From Macrophomina tecta (Eukaryota > Ascomycota > Dothideomycetes > Botryosphaeriales > Botryosphaeriaceae): DNA of 64,000 nucleotides. Below, in pieces: positions 12,101 through 24,198 of the stretch. The stretch is taken from NCBI GenBank assembly GCA_024180945.1, contig JAKSGN010000006.1:992001-1056000 (forward strand). Reading direction: 5' to 3'. Each line of letters opens with the position of its first letter. Positions within the stretch are counted from its first letter, which is position 1. The position numbers and the translations under genes are program-made. The notes below the pieces were generated by a model that saw nothing but the letters and a program-made list of their open reading frames with translations, did no database searches and was not told the origin of the DNA.

Positions 12101-12823
12101 AATCAATCGGCTCAAAGGCATAGTCCGGCGTGGTCCCCTTGGGATACGGGAGATTGTTGCTGTTGACAGCAAGCACGCGGGCAAGCGGGCGGTGGTCGGA
12201 ATGATGAGAATGGAACGCTGTTGGGTTGATATCAGCGTAAACTCCGACGACGACTGGATTGTGCTGCTGGCGCTCCATGGGAATTGTCTGCGCAACGAAA
12301 AGCCCTGTGCTAAGCACGATGACTAGCCGGATGATCATGCTGCAGGCGATTGCAACCGCAACACTTCGAGTTCCAGGGGTGCGTGCTGATCGGAGTAGTA
12401 CGAAAGGGTTGAACGGGGAGACAAGGTCGAGAAGAACGCTGCGTTCAGCGGGCTGGGGGCCCTGCGCCATTAGTTGCCACGGCGCGAGTTGCTTTGCGCG
12501 GTAGACGACTCGTCCCCAGAGAGTGGCGATCAAAGTCAAGCCTTGAGAACATAAGCAGAAGGGTCAGAAAAAGGAAGTGAGGCGCAGAGCCTACCCGCTG
12601 TTGGACCGTACTGCCAGAGCAGGTAGTTCCGGCGCGGCACAGTCCCAAGACCGGCATGCTTGCCCGAATAGCTCATGAGCGCACAGAACGCAACGATGAG
12701 CCCGCCATATGTGACTAGGAAAGCAAGTAGGACGCGTTTCTGGAGAAAGACAGGGTTCCACCAGTCGGCATCTGCCTTTGCTGTCCTCACTTGGACAGAC
12801 TGGACCTCTGCGTCAGAAGCCAT
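9127..12823 (-). CDS. DUF3433-family multi-spanning membrane protein
   Basis: Three exons on the minus strand (12595-12823, 12092-12541, 9127-12041) give 1197 residues. Introns are 53 and 50 nt; the second has a clear CTAAC branch point and joins two reading frames cleanly, so no frameshift is needed. Start: the ATG at 12823; the reading frame further upstream offers only non-ATG codons. Hydrophobic segments lie near the N-terminus (LLAFLVTYGGLIVAFCALM), in the first DUF3433-like repeat (VAVAIACSMIIRLVIVLSTG), in the middle and at the C-terminus (CLLALMLVCLLVVHF). A second DUF3433-like repeat follows the motif LHCLWSALRHGHIPVV. Long extracellular-type loops carry N-glycosylation sequons. The family is fungal, large and of unknown function. 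Confidence 0.88.
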
Positions 12824-15004
12824 TTCAGGCGCTGTTGATTTGGCCTGGCGAAAAGTGCTGACGCTGTTTGAAAGCGGAATCAAGGAGTCGCGGCAGATTG
12901 CTGCCCGGGCGGGTCAGGTTGGAGGAGTCAAGCTGCCTGACTGCGCTTTCTGGTGAGGTCGGGAGCAGGAGAGGTGAGGTCGAGGAAGACATGGAAGAGA
13001 GCATTGTGGCCTTGTGGCCATACATACGTACCATGACGGTAATTGTGATGCCGAAGTCAGCCCGGTGGATGTAGATACATTCACAGCGTAGACACGAGGG
13101 TGAGCGCTGTGCAGTGTTGCTGCTACAGACCTCTTCCAGAAACTAACTTCACAGCAACTCACTTGACGAGCACGTGAAATACTTGGTCAAGAACGATGCC
13201 GCACTTTTGTCTAGCCCTGTCAGTGAGCTTCCTCACCTTGGCTTTTCTGTCACTGCTGCAGACCACAAGTCGTTCGTCATAGTAAAGTATTCTGCCAAAC
13301 TCTGGACAGGAACGTCCTCACCTCCGTGTAAGCCTATGACTAAGCAGGCAACTTTGGAAGGCAAATGGGCTGTATGTGCGACATGACGCATGCGAAAACG
13401 GCGGACTGACGACGGCACTGGACACTGAATCTTCTTTGAAAATCAAACCTAAGGACGCATAGGTCGTAGGGACTTGAAGCAGCCGTCCGGTCGTAAATCG
13501 TACTGGAAATTGAGGGGACACCTGTACCAAGAGTACGGTTTCAAACCTCTTACGAGCCGTGCAGTACACAAAGACAGTGTTCTCGGCTCTGAACTCAAGG
13601 TGGCAGAGCTGCGAGCGATTACACGTGCCACCCACGGTGACGCAACATGGAAAGCAAAAGCAGTCTACCGCAACACATCCACTCAAAAACCTTCGAACGA
13701 GACTAACGCAGCCGCCATTGAGTGTCGATCAGGCGATCGCGTTGTTGCTGACCTCACAGACGGAGTCCATTCTGTCGCGCTGCAAAAGGAGCAGGGTGCC
13801 GTCCACACAACGCACGCCGGCCATCGGCACCAGCGACGGCGAAAGTCAGACGAGGGAGAGCGATCCAGGATCGAGGGAAGCGCAGGGCCGCCGCGCACGA
13901 GTCCAAGGGAAAAAAAAAAAAAAATCAGAAATCCGTGAGCGACCGACGACAGCCGGGGTCGATCTAGCGGCCTCCAACCAATGGAAAGACGGAAGGAAAG
14001 GGGCGGGGGCGTGGACGTCACGCGAAGGTCGCAACAGAGGTGAAGTCGGAGCTGAAAGAGCGGAGTGAACTGGAGTAGAAGCAGGAGAGAGGCCGGGGAA
14101 AGTACGGAGGAACGGCGAATCTTGCTTGATGCGCCTGAGGCAGAAACACATGAAACCTCACTGACTCGCTCTATCATCGCCTGATCTCGTGCCACGCCAT
14201 CCGTCAGGTTGTGATCGCAGCAGAGTCAAGTATGCGCCTCTGTCTTGCCATGTCCCATAACCACCCGCCGTCGCCATAATGCGAACACTCGCATATGCGA
14301 CGATGCAGGGTCGGTGGGGCAAAACGCGGAGTTTTCTGTGTCCCGCGGACAATTGCGTCATGGCCCAATTCGCAAGCATCGGCCGGTAAGCCAGGCACAC
14401 CGATTTCTGTTCAGGATATGTTCGATGGCTAACCGGCCCCCACGCTTCCAGGGAAACCTCATGCTCATGATTTGGAACCGGTACAAACCATCGGACCGGT
14501 AACCTCCACCCGCCGCTCACTGGAGGTCATGCGACAGGCGGCAGTGTACGCATTCCACTAGGACTTTGGAAGTCAATATAGCTCACCGCTTGAGATGAGA
14601 TTACTATTAAGAGCCTAATCATTTTTCACATGCGAAAATGGGAGACGTGTTCGAGTTTGTCGATAGACAGTGGGTATTTGCATTAAATATATCTTCGTTT
14701 ACATCATCTCCCTGCCTTCTTCCCTTGTCACCTTCTCTCAGCTGATCTAGGTTCTCTAGAATGTCTTTGAGAAAAGTGGATACAAAATTTGAGCCGAACA
14801 TCCGACGTTTCCTCCCTTCCCTTTTCCCTTCCCTCCCATCATCCAGTGCCTTCATCGTAAAGATAGTAGTATGTTACAGTATAAATCCTCAACCCAGCTC
14901 CATTACACCGAGGCTATGTTTGGTAGTATGTGTGACGTATGCACAGGTGTATAAACAGGAAACAGAAAATATTGGAAAATCAAACTCAGCAAACAGCATC
15001 ACCT
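12824..15004. other. Gene-free stretch
   Basis: It lies between two minus-strand genes: the promoter of the DUF3433 gene at the low end and the 3' flank of the transporter at the high end. The ORFs at 13474-14195 overlap on both strands and resemble nothing known. An A15 run sits at 13910-13924. Confidence 0.5.
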
Positions 15005-16820
15005 TCATGCCTGAGTTGAGGGCTCAGCCTCACCACCCTCGTGGTGGATGCTGCGGCCGCGAACGCCACCGAGGCCGGACTCCTGGTCCTTGACAATTGT
15101 CCTGCCGCCGGGGCCGAGGTGCAGCGCATCGGTGTTGGGCGCACCCTCAGCGTTGAGAGCGCTGCCGTCCCAGTGAGCCGAGGTGATGGGGTTGACGTGC
15201 AGGATGTACATGGTGTCGATCTCCTCAAGCGAGCGGCCCTTGGTCTCAATCATGAAGAAGTAGACAACCCAGAAGAGACCGAAGCAAGAGCCGCCGAAGA
15301 CCAGACCGTAGAAGTAGTCGATGTCGTTGGTGATGAAAGTAGAGAAGAACGAGATCAGGAAGTTGAACAGCCAGTTGGAGGCAGTGGCCAGAGCCATGGC
15401 GGTGGCACGGTAGCGGGCAGGGTACAGCTCACCCACGACGGCCCAGACAAGGGGACCCCAGGTGATGGCGAAGGCAACAATGAACAAGCAGGTGAAGACA
15501 ATCATGATCTGACCGGCCTGAGCGTTGTTGGTGCCATCACCGTTGGGCAGCTTGTAGTGACCGACGAAGGCGTAGATGAACAGGCACATGAACATCCAGG
15601 CGGCACCGACCATAAGACACTTGCGGCGACCGCAGCGCTCAACAACCCAAAGAGCAATCAGAGTGGCGCCAACGTTGACGGAACCGAGAATGATCGAGGT
15701 GACGTAGGAGTTGGACAGTCCGGTGGCCCGAAAGATGGTCGTGCCGTAGTAGAAGAAGTAATTTGCCCCGGTCAGTTGCTGGCCGGCCTGCAGAACCATA
15801 CCGAGAAGCGTGCGGTAAAGCATACGGGGGCCGGTGAAGACCTCGTACCAGGGGTGGTCGCCACCAGTAGCCTCGGCCTGCTGCTTCTCCTCAATGTCCT
15901 GGATTTCCTTGTTGATCAAGTCGTCATGAATGTCAACGCCGTTCAGGCGGGCCATGATGCTGCGAGCCTTCTCGACGTGACCCTGGCGGTAGAGCCAGCG
16001 AGGGGACTCGGGCATGAACAGAATCGAGGAGCCGAGGAGGATGGCCCAGAGGGCGGAGAGACCGTTAGGGATGCGCCATTGGGCGCTGTTGTTGTAGGCG
16101 TCCTCGGTGCCGTAGGTGACCTGTGTGGGCGGAGTTAGTCGATACGGGGAAGATGCATTAAGGGACGCGGCGCGAGCCGGAGCTTACCATGTAGGCGGTC
16201 CAGATACCAAGCGTGATGAACAACTGGTACGAGGCGACGACGGCGCCACGGATGCTGGCGGGAACGGACTCGGACTGGTACATGGGAACGCAAATGGAGA
16301 GCGAACCGATGCCGAAGCCACCGATCAATCTGCCGATAGCGAATTGGGCCCAGACGTGCTCGCTGGTGATCTCGATGATGACACCAATGATGTAGAAGAA
16401 AGCCCAGAAGGAGATGGAGAGCTTGCGACCAATCTTGTCGGCAAGAGGAGCGGAGAGCAGGCAGCCAAGCAGGGTACCGATGCAGAGAAGACCGACGACA
16501 GTACCGTTGCGGGCAGGCCTGAATTCGCCGGAGGAGTCGGCAAAGCGGTTGATGAAGTCGCTCATGGCCATGATGCCCGAGATCTGACCAGATTCGTAGC
16601 CGAACATAAAACCACCCATGGAGGCAATGGCGCCCATGATGTAGGCAATGGCGGGAGCCTTCCTGGCGGCCATAGGGCCCGAGCTAGTGTGGGCGTGGCC
16701 GTGGGGAAGCTCAGTCTTGGAGCCATTGCGAGGGGTGTCGGTAGGAGTAGTCTCGGCAGGCGAGGACTTCTCGAGGGCGGCGTCCTCAACGGGAGCCGAC
16801 TTCTTGTTGAAGAGACCCAT
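15005..16820 (-). CDS. MFS hexose transporter (fungal high-affinity glucose transporter type)
   Basis: Two exons (16188-16820 and 15005-16120) separated by a 67-nt intron give 582 residues. Sugar-porter signatures are present: GYESGQISG in TM1, PLADKIGRK in the first cytosolic loop, PESPRWL after TM6, NYFFYYGTTIF in TM7, YPARYRA before TM11 and FFMIETKGRSLEEI after TM12. Twelve membrane segments are expected. The first 50 residues are hydrophilic, as in HXT-type carriers. It should move monosaccharides down a proton or concentration gradient at the plasma membrane. Upstream on the same strand are a TATAAAT box and, on the opposite strand, two SYGGGG motifs (17036-17041 and 17098-17103) of the type bound by CreA/Mig1; a role in glucose repression is an inference only. 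Confidence 0.93.
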
Positions 16821-16943
16821 TGTGGGAAGTTGTGGCCCGTGTATGTGAGATTGGCAGGCACGGGAGTGTGCAGTGTTTGTCTGTTGAGGGAAGTGTGGGA
16901 GAACAAGTGAAGAGAAGAGCGGCGTCTTGGGCTGGGGTGGAAG

Positions 16944-16950
16944 ATTTATA
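16944..16950 (-). promoter_or_regulatory. TATA box of the hexose transporter gene
   Basis: TATAAAT on the minus strand, 130 bp upstream of the ATG at 16820. Position and sequence fit a core promoter. Confidence 0.55.
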
Positions 16951-19900
16951 CAGCTGGGGAATGGAGAAAGCCGGGCAGTGGGTTAATCGGGGTTAACCAT
17001 GGGGCAAAGGGATAAACAGCGGAGGATGACGGTGACCGGGGCCCATGCCGTCACGGGGCGTGAAGACATCTCCAGATGGGAGGACATGCTTGGACTGGTG
17101 GGGGATGCTACTCAGGCGGCCGGGTCGAGGCGCGGGCGTTGTGCGGACTGTCAGTCGCGGGTCTGGCGATGGTGCGTGAGTCGGCCAAATTGGAAGGCGG
17201 CGACCCACCAGCTCCCGAGAATCCGCCTGGCCTCCGAGCATCTGCCCACCACGCCCTCGCACACCCAACACCGTGACCACGGCAGCCCTGCCGGCTCCGC
17301 TTCCAGAAAATTTTACGGAGCCACGCGAGCTCCGACGCTGCACGCCGGCGACGGCGGGCGTGCCCTCCTGCGGTCGTGATGTTGGGCAGGCGATGCGCAG
17401 ACGCACGCCCGCCGGCTGCTGCTCATCAACTGCTAGTCCTGCTGCTAGCGGCGCCGTCGGCCAGCATTGCCAAACAGCGTCCGCCTTGCCTGCCTGGGCA
17501 ACCCCTCAAGGCGGACCGGCAGGGAAGAGCGCTCGTCGCCGATAAGATGCGAACGGCGGGCGGCTGGGGCCAATGGCAGCCGACGCTGGACGCGGGTGAG
17601 CGATATTTCCATAGGGCTGAGACGGAAACTACGTACTTGGTCCACCACTGATCCACTGCTCAGCGGCCGCATCGTGACTTGGCTGACGCCGGCATCAGAA
17701 TTTTTTTTTTTTTTTCGAGAAGGCCGGCTACGCGCCCGGCCAACAGCCTCATCTGAGTGAAACAGCGCGGCGGTAAGTGCGAGTGCGCTGCTCTGGTGAC
17801 GTCAGCGCTGACCACCTCGACAACCGGCGCCTGTCAGCAGCGCGGCGGCATGGCAGCGGGCGGCGCGCGGCCCGGCGTTGGTCTGCCTGCCGAAGATCTG
17901 CCTCGGGTCCCGTCCCAACCAGCGCAAGTGGGCAACGGCGACTTTTCGCCCTCTGTCTGTGGCTCCGCTCTGCCTGCCAGCTCGCTTCTTGACCGACAAA
18001 CAGCGTGCCAGGCGCCGTTCCGTGCAGCTGGCCATCCCAATCTCTCGCGCTCGCTAGCCATGCAGTACAAATGCAGCGTTGTGCCTCTGCCGCCTGCTGC
18101 GAGCGCCGGGGATCCTCGTGCGGGTAGCTAGCTGTCTTGGCGCGCTTGGTGGCGTGCCGGTGCCTGCCCCTGACGCGAAAAATCTCTTCGAGAGCTTGAA
18201 TCGCCCGCCGACCCGCGTCGCACCACGATGGCGTTGCATGCCAGAGCAGCTGTCCCCGGCAATTTTGGAAGGTCAAGCGGCAATGGACATGGGCGAGCCT
18301 CGTGTTAGTCAGCGCCGTTTCTCGTTTTTGGTGGTCGCGTTCGGCGTGCTGCTTGCCGCTTGCTGCTTGCCGCTCGCTGCGCATCGCCGTGTTCGCACGA
18401 ACCGCGGCCGTTCGGATTTGCCGCTGCGGCTCTGCCGTCACCCGATCAGCACACCTCCAAGACCCTGAGCGCGCCAGAGATTCACACCACCCGGCCTGTC
18501 TTCACAACGCCTGGGCTGCCGTCAGAGGCGTCCGGAGCCTCAAGCGAACGCTTCGACCGACCGCCGGCGGGTGCCGAGGCAGGATTGCTGAAGCTTTCCT
18601 CGTGGCGCGCCTTGCTAACGCGCCGGAGGAAACTCCCGTTACATCCCTGTGCGCATGCACGACGCGCGCCAGGACCATGGCAGCCGGCCCGACCGACTCT
18701 CACGCAAAGGTGGGTTTCGCGACATCAAGTTGCAACTTCGGAGAGCTGGAGCGCCAACAGCGCGTGTCCGAGTCCATGTTGAGCCTGGTGCCGGATCCAC
18801 TTCCAATGCTCCTCCTCGGAGAAGCTCCACTTGGCGCCCTTCACCAACGAGCCCGATGGTGGGAGGTGGACAGGCTGCCCACAGTGGAGAGTTTGCGTGG
18901 GAGAAAGGGGGGGGTTGCCGCTGGGAAATGAGGAGCCTCCAGACGGAGATTCTGCACTCCATGTCTCTCCGTTCGCCCACACACTCCGCAGTGCTTGCTC
19001 CAGGTGTCCCCATCTTCCCCTCGATCGCGTTATCAGCGTGCCCCAGACTCACCCACGAGGGCGGTGCACCCGGCGTAAGAGTCGCGTGTCCCAGTGAGAA
19101 CCCATCGCCCCGCCTGTGCAAACGCTGCCCCCGGGGCGACCTGTGCCTCCAGACCTCCCCCTTTCCTCACGTTCTCGACTCCCTCGTTGAGACGCCAGTT
19201 TCGCCGTTTTCCCGAGGCTCGGACGCATGTGGGAGCGCCCGAAGTTGAGGCGTCGGAGATGAAACGCCATGCGGAGCGGTCGGGGTGCGGCTGAAAGTTG
19301 CTATTACGCAGTCTCCGAGGAAAAAATGAGGCGATGGATAACTCCCTGCCCATGGGGTGTGCCAGTATTTCGGTGTATGCCGCCAGTAGCGTAGTATGCA
19401 GTGTGCGCGTGAGTGGGTGAGGCAAGGCGAGCGAGCGTGGCCACGGCGGCGTTGATCTCTGACCAGATCGGCTCGGCGCACTTCCACCGTTGGAGACTCC
19501 ACGTCAACGCTGAGGGGCCCCTCGAGACGTCTCTCCGCATAGATCCAGCTGCATGTCGCGCATTTGGCCGGTGACCCGGAGGTGATCGTAGCGAAGTGTG
19601 ATGACAGAAGGCCAGGTGCCGGAGATTGCGGACATAACTGAGGCAGAAGCTGAAGGCGTCAGCGGAGAGTGGGAGGGGAGACTTGGCATAAGCAGCAATT
19701 ACGTCGCACGCGCGGTGGAGGTGGCAGAGGTGAGACATCAGCTGGAAGAGAAACATCAGACTTACAGCACCGTTGGTATTGGGCGTATCGTGGCATCGGT
19801 TGCGTTGCACAGTGGCTGTCCCAACGTGGAGCACACCACATACGCCGCCTGGCTGGCTCAGGTTGGGATTGTTTGCCTGGGGATATATCTTTTCATCGCG

Positions 19901-19979
19901 AGCTCCGTGCCGCCATGGCGGTGTGTGTCCAGCACCAGTCGCCAAGGCAATCCTCATCGTGCTCCTCCGGTCGGCGAAA
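16951..19979. other. Gene-free stretch
   Basis: After the transporter promoter I see only overlapping compositional ORFs on both strands and a T15 run at 17701-17715. I found no recognisable domain. Confidence 0.5.
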
Positions 19980-20273
19980 ATGGGCATCGGTCCTTCTCGG
20001 CAACGCAGCAGCAAAAAGCGGGAGCGACGACGGCGTCGCAGGAGCAGCAGCAGGCAATACCGGCTGGGCTGTGCCTGCCGCTGCAAATTGTACGAGTGCG
20101 GCCATCTCAGCCACCATTTCGAGCGTTGTGTCGACCACCCAGACTGCGCGCACGAAGATCCATGGCACTTTCCCCCAGCGCCGGGAAATCTCACGGCCGG
20201 GATGTGTCGAGATTGCCGAGAAAACGAAAAGCGACGTCGACGCGCGCGCGAAATCCAAGAACGACCGGGCTGA
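19980..20273 (+). CDS. Candidate small Cys/His-rich (zinc-binding type) protein, unknown
   Basis: This 97-residue ORF starts at an ATG in a good context (GAAAATGG). It has an Arg/Ser-rich basic N-terminus (8-29), then a compact Cys/His block: C31, C33, C35, C40, H42, C50, C56, H58 and a closing C76-x2-C79, followed by a charged helix (80-95). The spacing CxCxCx4CxH followed by paired cysteines looks like a metal-binding fold, and small fungal proteins with an 'ECGH' core and a terminal CxxC are known to me, though not by a named family. It has no signal peptide and no recognisable partner. A longer ORF overlaps on the minus strand, so coding status is uncertain; conservation would decide. Confidence 0.4.
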   Translation: MGIGPSRQRSSKKRERRRRRRSSSRQYRLGCACRCKLYECGHLSHHFERCVDHPDCAHEDPWHFPPAPGNLTAGMCRDCRENEKRRRRAREIQERPG

Positions 20274-23200
20274 GGCAGCGGAGCGGCGGGCGCAAGTAAC
20301 GGCGGTCTTATGTCGAAGCTGCGGTGAACAACGGGCGGTAGGACGGCGAGTGCGAGAAACTTGATTTCGTGCGGTGCCCCGTGGAGAGCGGTTGGTTTTG
20401 TATGGAGACGGTTTGTGGAGAAGTCCGGGGGCGCGGACCCACGTTTTGTATCGCGCGTGTGCGCTCGCAACTCTCTGCACCGAAGGCTGACTCGCCTGCT
20501 CAAGCCACGCCGGCAATGCATTCAGCCTGAAAAGGGTCCCTGGAGAAATCCGCTCCTTACCCCAGAATATCCAATCTGCAATCCCGCGAAATACGAAAGC
20601 AGTTGAACTTCCGTCCGTGTGACCCTCAGGCTTCTCCACATTGACCAACGGCGAGTCCAGTCCCCAGCCCTCAAGGCCTCACGGCCTCCCGCTCGCGGCC
20701 TCTGCACACCTTCCCCTTGGCACCCGATCAGAGATCGTCCCGAAGCCACCAGAATGCTGGTGTCGAGCGGTTACTCCCGCTGCGCCTGCGTCCAGGTTCC
20801 TGCGCAAAACCAGCCTTGAGTCGAGCGCCCATCTCCCGCCCATACCCACATGTTGCTTGATCCAACTTCACCAGGGAAAATCGTTTCCGCGAAGTCCCAC
20901 ACACGCCTCCTTCGAAATCCTTCACTGTCGTCGCCCCTCCACACCCTCCCCCCGCTGTTCGTCGGGCGCACAAAGACGCCTTCATCTGCTGTTACCTCGG
21001 CTCACCCTGCGCCGAAGCCTTCTCGTCTCCCGACATGCGCCGACACGTCCGCGGGCCTTCCCACCCCTTAATGGCGGAAGTCTCCCCCGACTAGACGCCT
21101 CCTTGCCCGCGCCGCAATCCTTTCGCACATTACTTGCTCTGGACATAGTCTCCGTCTGCCCAGTTCCAAATCTCTAGGCTTCAACTTTCTTTTAACTCCA
21201 TCCCCTCACTTGCACCGCGACAGTAAGCCGGAGCTAAATGGCATTTCCGTCCGCGAAGGGGCAATGACGACATGCCTATAAAAAAAAAAAAAAAACCATT
21301 CCGTGAGCGCTTACTCAGCAAGATCAAGCAGATCAAAACCAAAGAAGCTCGACTTCTCGTCGGATGGAGAGTTCATGATGAAGTCATCTCGATAGCCTCG
21401 CTGATCCCTGAATACCCTGCTCGATTAACATATAAGCTTCTCACGCACCCCGGACGCGGTCTGCTGACTGTGCAGCAAATAACACAGGGTTTTAGGAAAC
21501 ACGCGACTGGGAGACCACAGGGCTCCTTGAGTTTTCTCGCTATGAGGGATTTTATTCCATGAACCTTTCTCCTTTTTTTGGGTGCACTTCTGCAGTGGAA
21601 TGGGAAGTGTTGGGACATCGGCTCCCCAACTGCCGTAAAACCTCAGGGCTAGTCGCACTCACGGCAGGCCCTATTGCAAAGAAGCCTCTTGGGGAGCTGC
21701 ATGCCGTTATGACTAGGCTTGCGCATATGTGGGAGTAAGGAGTCGTCATTGGCTGACCGTTTAGCAGACGCAACACAAAAACTGGTAAGGGGCACCCAGG
21801 ACCAATATCACCTGAGACGAAAATCGGGAAGAAAATGGCAGGCCTCATATCTTCCTCGCCCATCGAGGGGCTCTTTGTCCTGACCATCCATTCAGTATCC
21901 TGATGCTGCCCTTCCCCAAATAGCTCTTCTTATTTGGTCGCATGACAGGCTTAATCGAGGCTGTTTTCGCGGCACACAACCTTAGACCATCATTCAGTGT
22001 TGTTCAAGGAGATCCACGTACCTATCACCACCATCACAGTGCAACATCACGCATGCAACATGGCCACTAGATATATTCGCCGTTCTTCATAACATGCATC
22101 AACGTCTTGAACGCTGTATCAGCGGCTCAAGGTATATATCTTCAATCCGTATGTCTAGCCAAGCCCTCAGCTCTGGGGCAACGTCGAGCCATTGAACCAT
22201 GCTCTGTTCCGGGCAATCCACTGCTTATCCCACACGCGATATTCGGCACGGACACAGCATAGGAGCTTGGATCTACATCAGCCATGCACTTAGCTTGACG
22301 AGGTCTGCCTTGATCTGACCAACCAAGCCAAGACATCCCACTGTGAGACAGGGCGGAGCAGCCTCCGACTGCCTGTGGCACACGGTCTCGAGAACCGATC
22401 ATCATCGCGACACGGTGTCCACAACTTTAAGCGAAGACGCGGCAGAAGCTTGGGGGCCATCGCATGGCGGGTGGCTTGTTTTTTCGGAGGAAGCCGCACG
22501 TATGTAAGCATCCTTCATCCATCCGCCGCCTCGTCTACCAAGGAAGGAGGAAAAAAAAAGAAGATTCAGGCCCAGCAGTAGCGATCGGGGCTAAAGGACG
22601 GGAGCTAGTTCAATGACAGAGGTGTGGTGTAGGATCGCCGGCCGGCCGGCCAACAAGCTTCAACCACGAAGCCAAGCAGCGGGAAAGCTGTTTTGGACCT
22701 CCAGCTTTTGAAGGCGCGGCTGCAATGCTTGCGAGATTTTCTCTAGCGGCCCTTCGATTACTCAACGCCACGCGACTGATCGTCCAGTAGGACAATGCCT
22801 CGCGCGATATTGCTTTCTCGTATTCGCGCTGCCGCGTGGCTGTGAGCGCATGCTCGTATATCCTGCCTGAGCCTGAACTTTATCAGCTCTTCCAGTCACG
22901 TACAAGATGATTAGCACAAGTGATGCATGTAAGCCGGCAAGGGCGATGTATTAGCGACGCAACCAATGACCCCAAACAAAGCTATCTCAAAAAAAAAAAA
23001 GAACAAAAGCAGTTAAATGAGCGTAAAGAAGAGATGCAAAAGTAGTAGCCAGTTCGTAGAGATGTGCTGTTTCCGCTGAGGGAATAGAAAAACTCGAAAG
23101 CTATTACCCTGACGAATCCGCACCAAAATTAGTCCTTCCCTTTCGTCGTCGCTGCCACAGGCCTATACCTCTTGCAGGACCATTTAGTCTCTTCAACCGG

Positions 23201-23284
23201 CGGATGTCATTCCTTTGCCCCCTTCCGCCCCCTTTTTTTTTTTCGATGTAAAGCTTCACGCACTGCAGGCGGAAAGAAAATCGC
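20274..23284. other. Gene-free stretch
   Basis: No domain is recognisable. A16 lies at 21280-21295. The ORF that begins next to it (21272-21562) is Lys-rich only because of that run and matches no family I know. Confidence 0.5.
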
Positions 23285-24038
23285 TTAGTAGCCGCCGTAG
23301 CCCTTGGTCTTGGTCTTGCACTCGGACTTGGACTTGACGACAGAGGTGGTGAAGGGCTTGTAGCTCGTAGTCGGGCACAGGCTCTGCGAGTACGACGTGG
23401 TGACGCCATCAGTCGGCTTGGTAATGACGGTGGTCTTGGTGGTCTTGCCGGTGCCGACGCTCTGTTCGGTCTTGGTAGTGACGCCGACCTCGTTGGTGGT
23501 GTAGACGGTAGTGTAGGTCTGTTTCGTGGTCAGTGGGCGTGGCTGACGAGACTGGATGAAGAGCTGTTGACTTACCGTGGTGATCACCTTGGTCTTGGTC
23601 TCGGTCTTCGTGACGGGCTTAGTGTAGGGCTTGGTGTAGGTCACAGTGGTGGTATAGGTGTAGGGAACCTCAGTGGTCGCAGTGTAGACCTTTGAACCGT
23701 GGGTCTGTGTGTAGCTGGTTAGTGATCTGCCAGTAAAGCAAGTGGGACGACGGGCCGGGCATACTGTAATGACGACGGGAATCGTCTTCGTCCCAGTCAC
23801 GACGTAGGCAGACGAGGAGGTGATATAGTCAGTCTCGTACTTGGTAGTGCAAATCGTCTCCGGTGGGGGAGAGCCGCCGCCGTAGCCACCCTTGGAAGTC
23901 GGCTTGCCACCGCCGCCGGGCATGGCAACGACCAAAGAGCTGCTAGGAAGTCAGCAGTGAATTTTCTAAGATGAGCATGGAGAGCTTTTACGTAGAGGCC
24001 AAGAGGGCGAAGAGAGCGACCTTCATGTTGGAAAGCAT
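23285..24038 (-). CDS. Small secreted Thr/Lys-rich protein, unknown
   Basis: Four exons (23992-24038, 23765-23942, 23576-23704, 23285-23518) give 195 residues; introns are 49, 60 and 57 nt, the middle one with a CTAAC branch point. The first exon and the start of the second encode a signal peptide (MKVALFALLAS, then LVVAMP). The mature part begins with a Gly-rich segment and continues as Thr-rich repeats alternating with Lys, Tyr and Val (TKPYTKPVTKTETKT). It has three cysteines and ends in KGYGGY, with no GPI-type hydrophobic tail. Such proteins are usually cell-wall or extracellular, but I recognise no domain. An in-frame ATG at 24038 or one at 24026 could be the start; the second gives the more typical signal peptide. 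TATAAAG lies upstream. Confidence 0.8.
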
Positions 24039-24191
24039 TGTCAAGTGATGGATGGAGTTGAAGATGGGAGATTTTAGCGATGGCTATTGGGGCAGTTCTG
24101 GATGAGAGATTCGCAAAGAGGACTGTTGAGCGAAGGAGAAGCTGGCTGATGCTGCTGCTGAGAAGCCGTTGGAGCAAGAACTGGCCTTTGC

Positions 24192-24198
24192 TTTATAG
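24192..24198 (-). promoter_or_regulatory. TATA box of the Thr-rich secreted protein gene
   Basis: TATAAAG on the minus strand, 160 bp upstream of the ATG at 24038. Confidence 0.5.

Noticed and set aside
13474..14195. ORFs of 154 and 170 codons in the gap before the transporter
   Set aside because: They lie on opposite strands over the same DNA, include poly-Lys or poly-Phe from an A15 run, and match no family.
15041..16138. 365-codon plus-strand ORF
   Set aside because: Antisense to the second exon of the hexose transporter; it is Gly/Asp/Val-rich as expected for such shadows.
19304..20521. 405-codon minus-strand ORF
   Set aside because: It shows no domain, has low-complexity Arg/Leu runs, and overlaps the more structured plus-strand Cys/His ORF.
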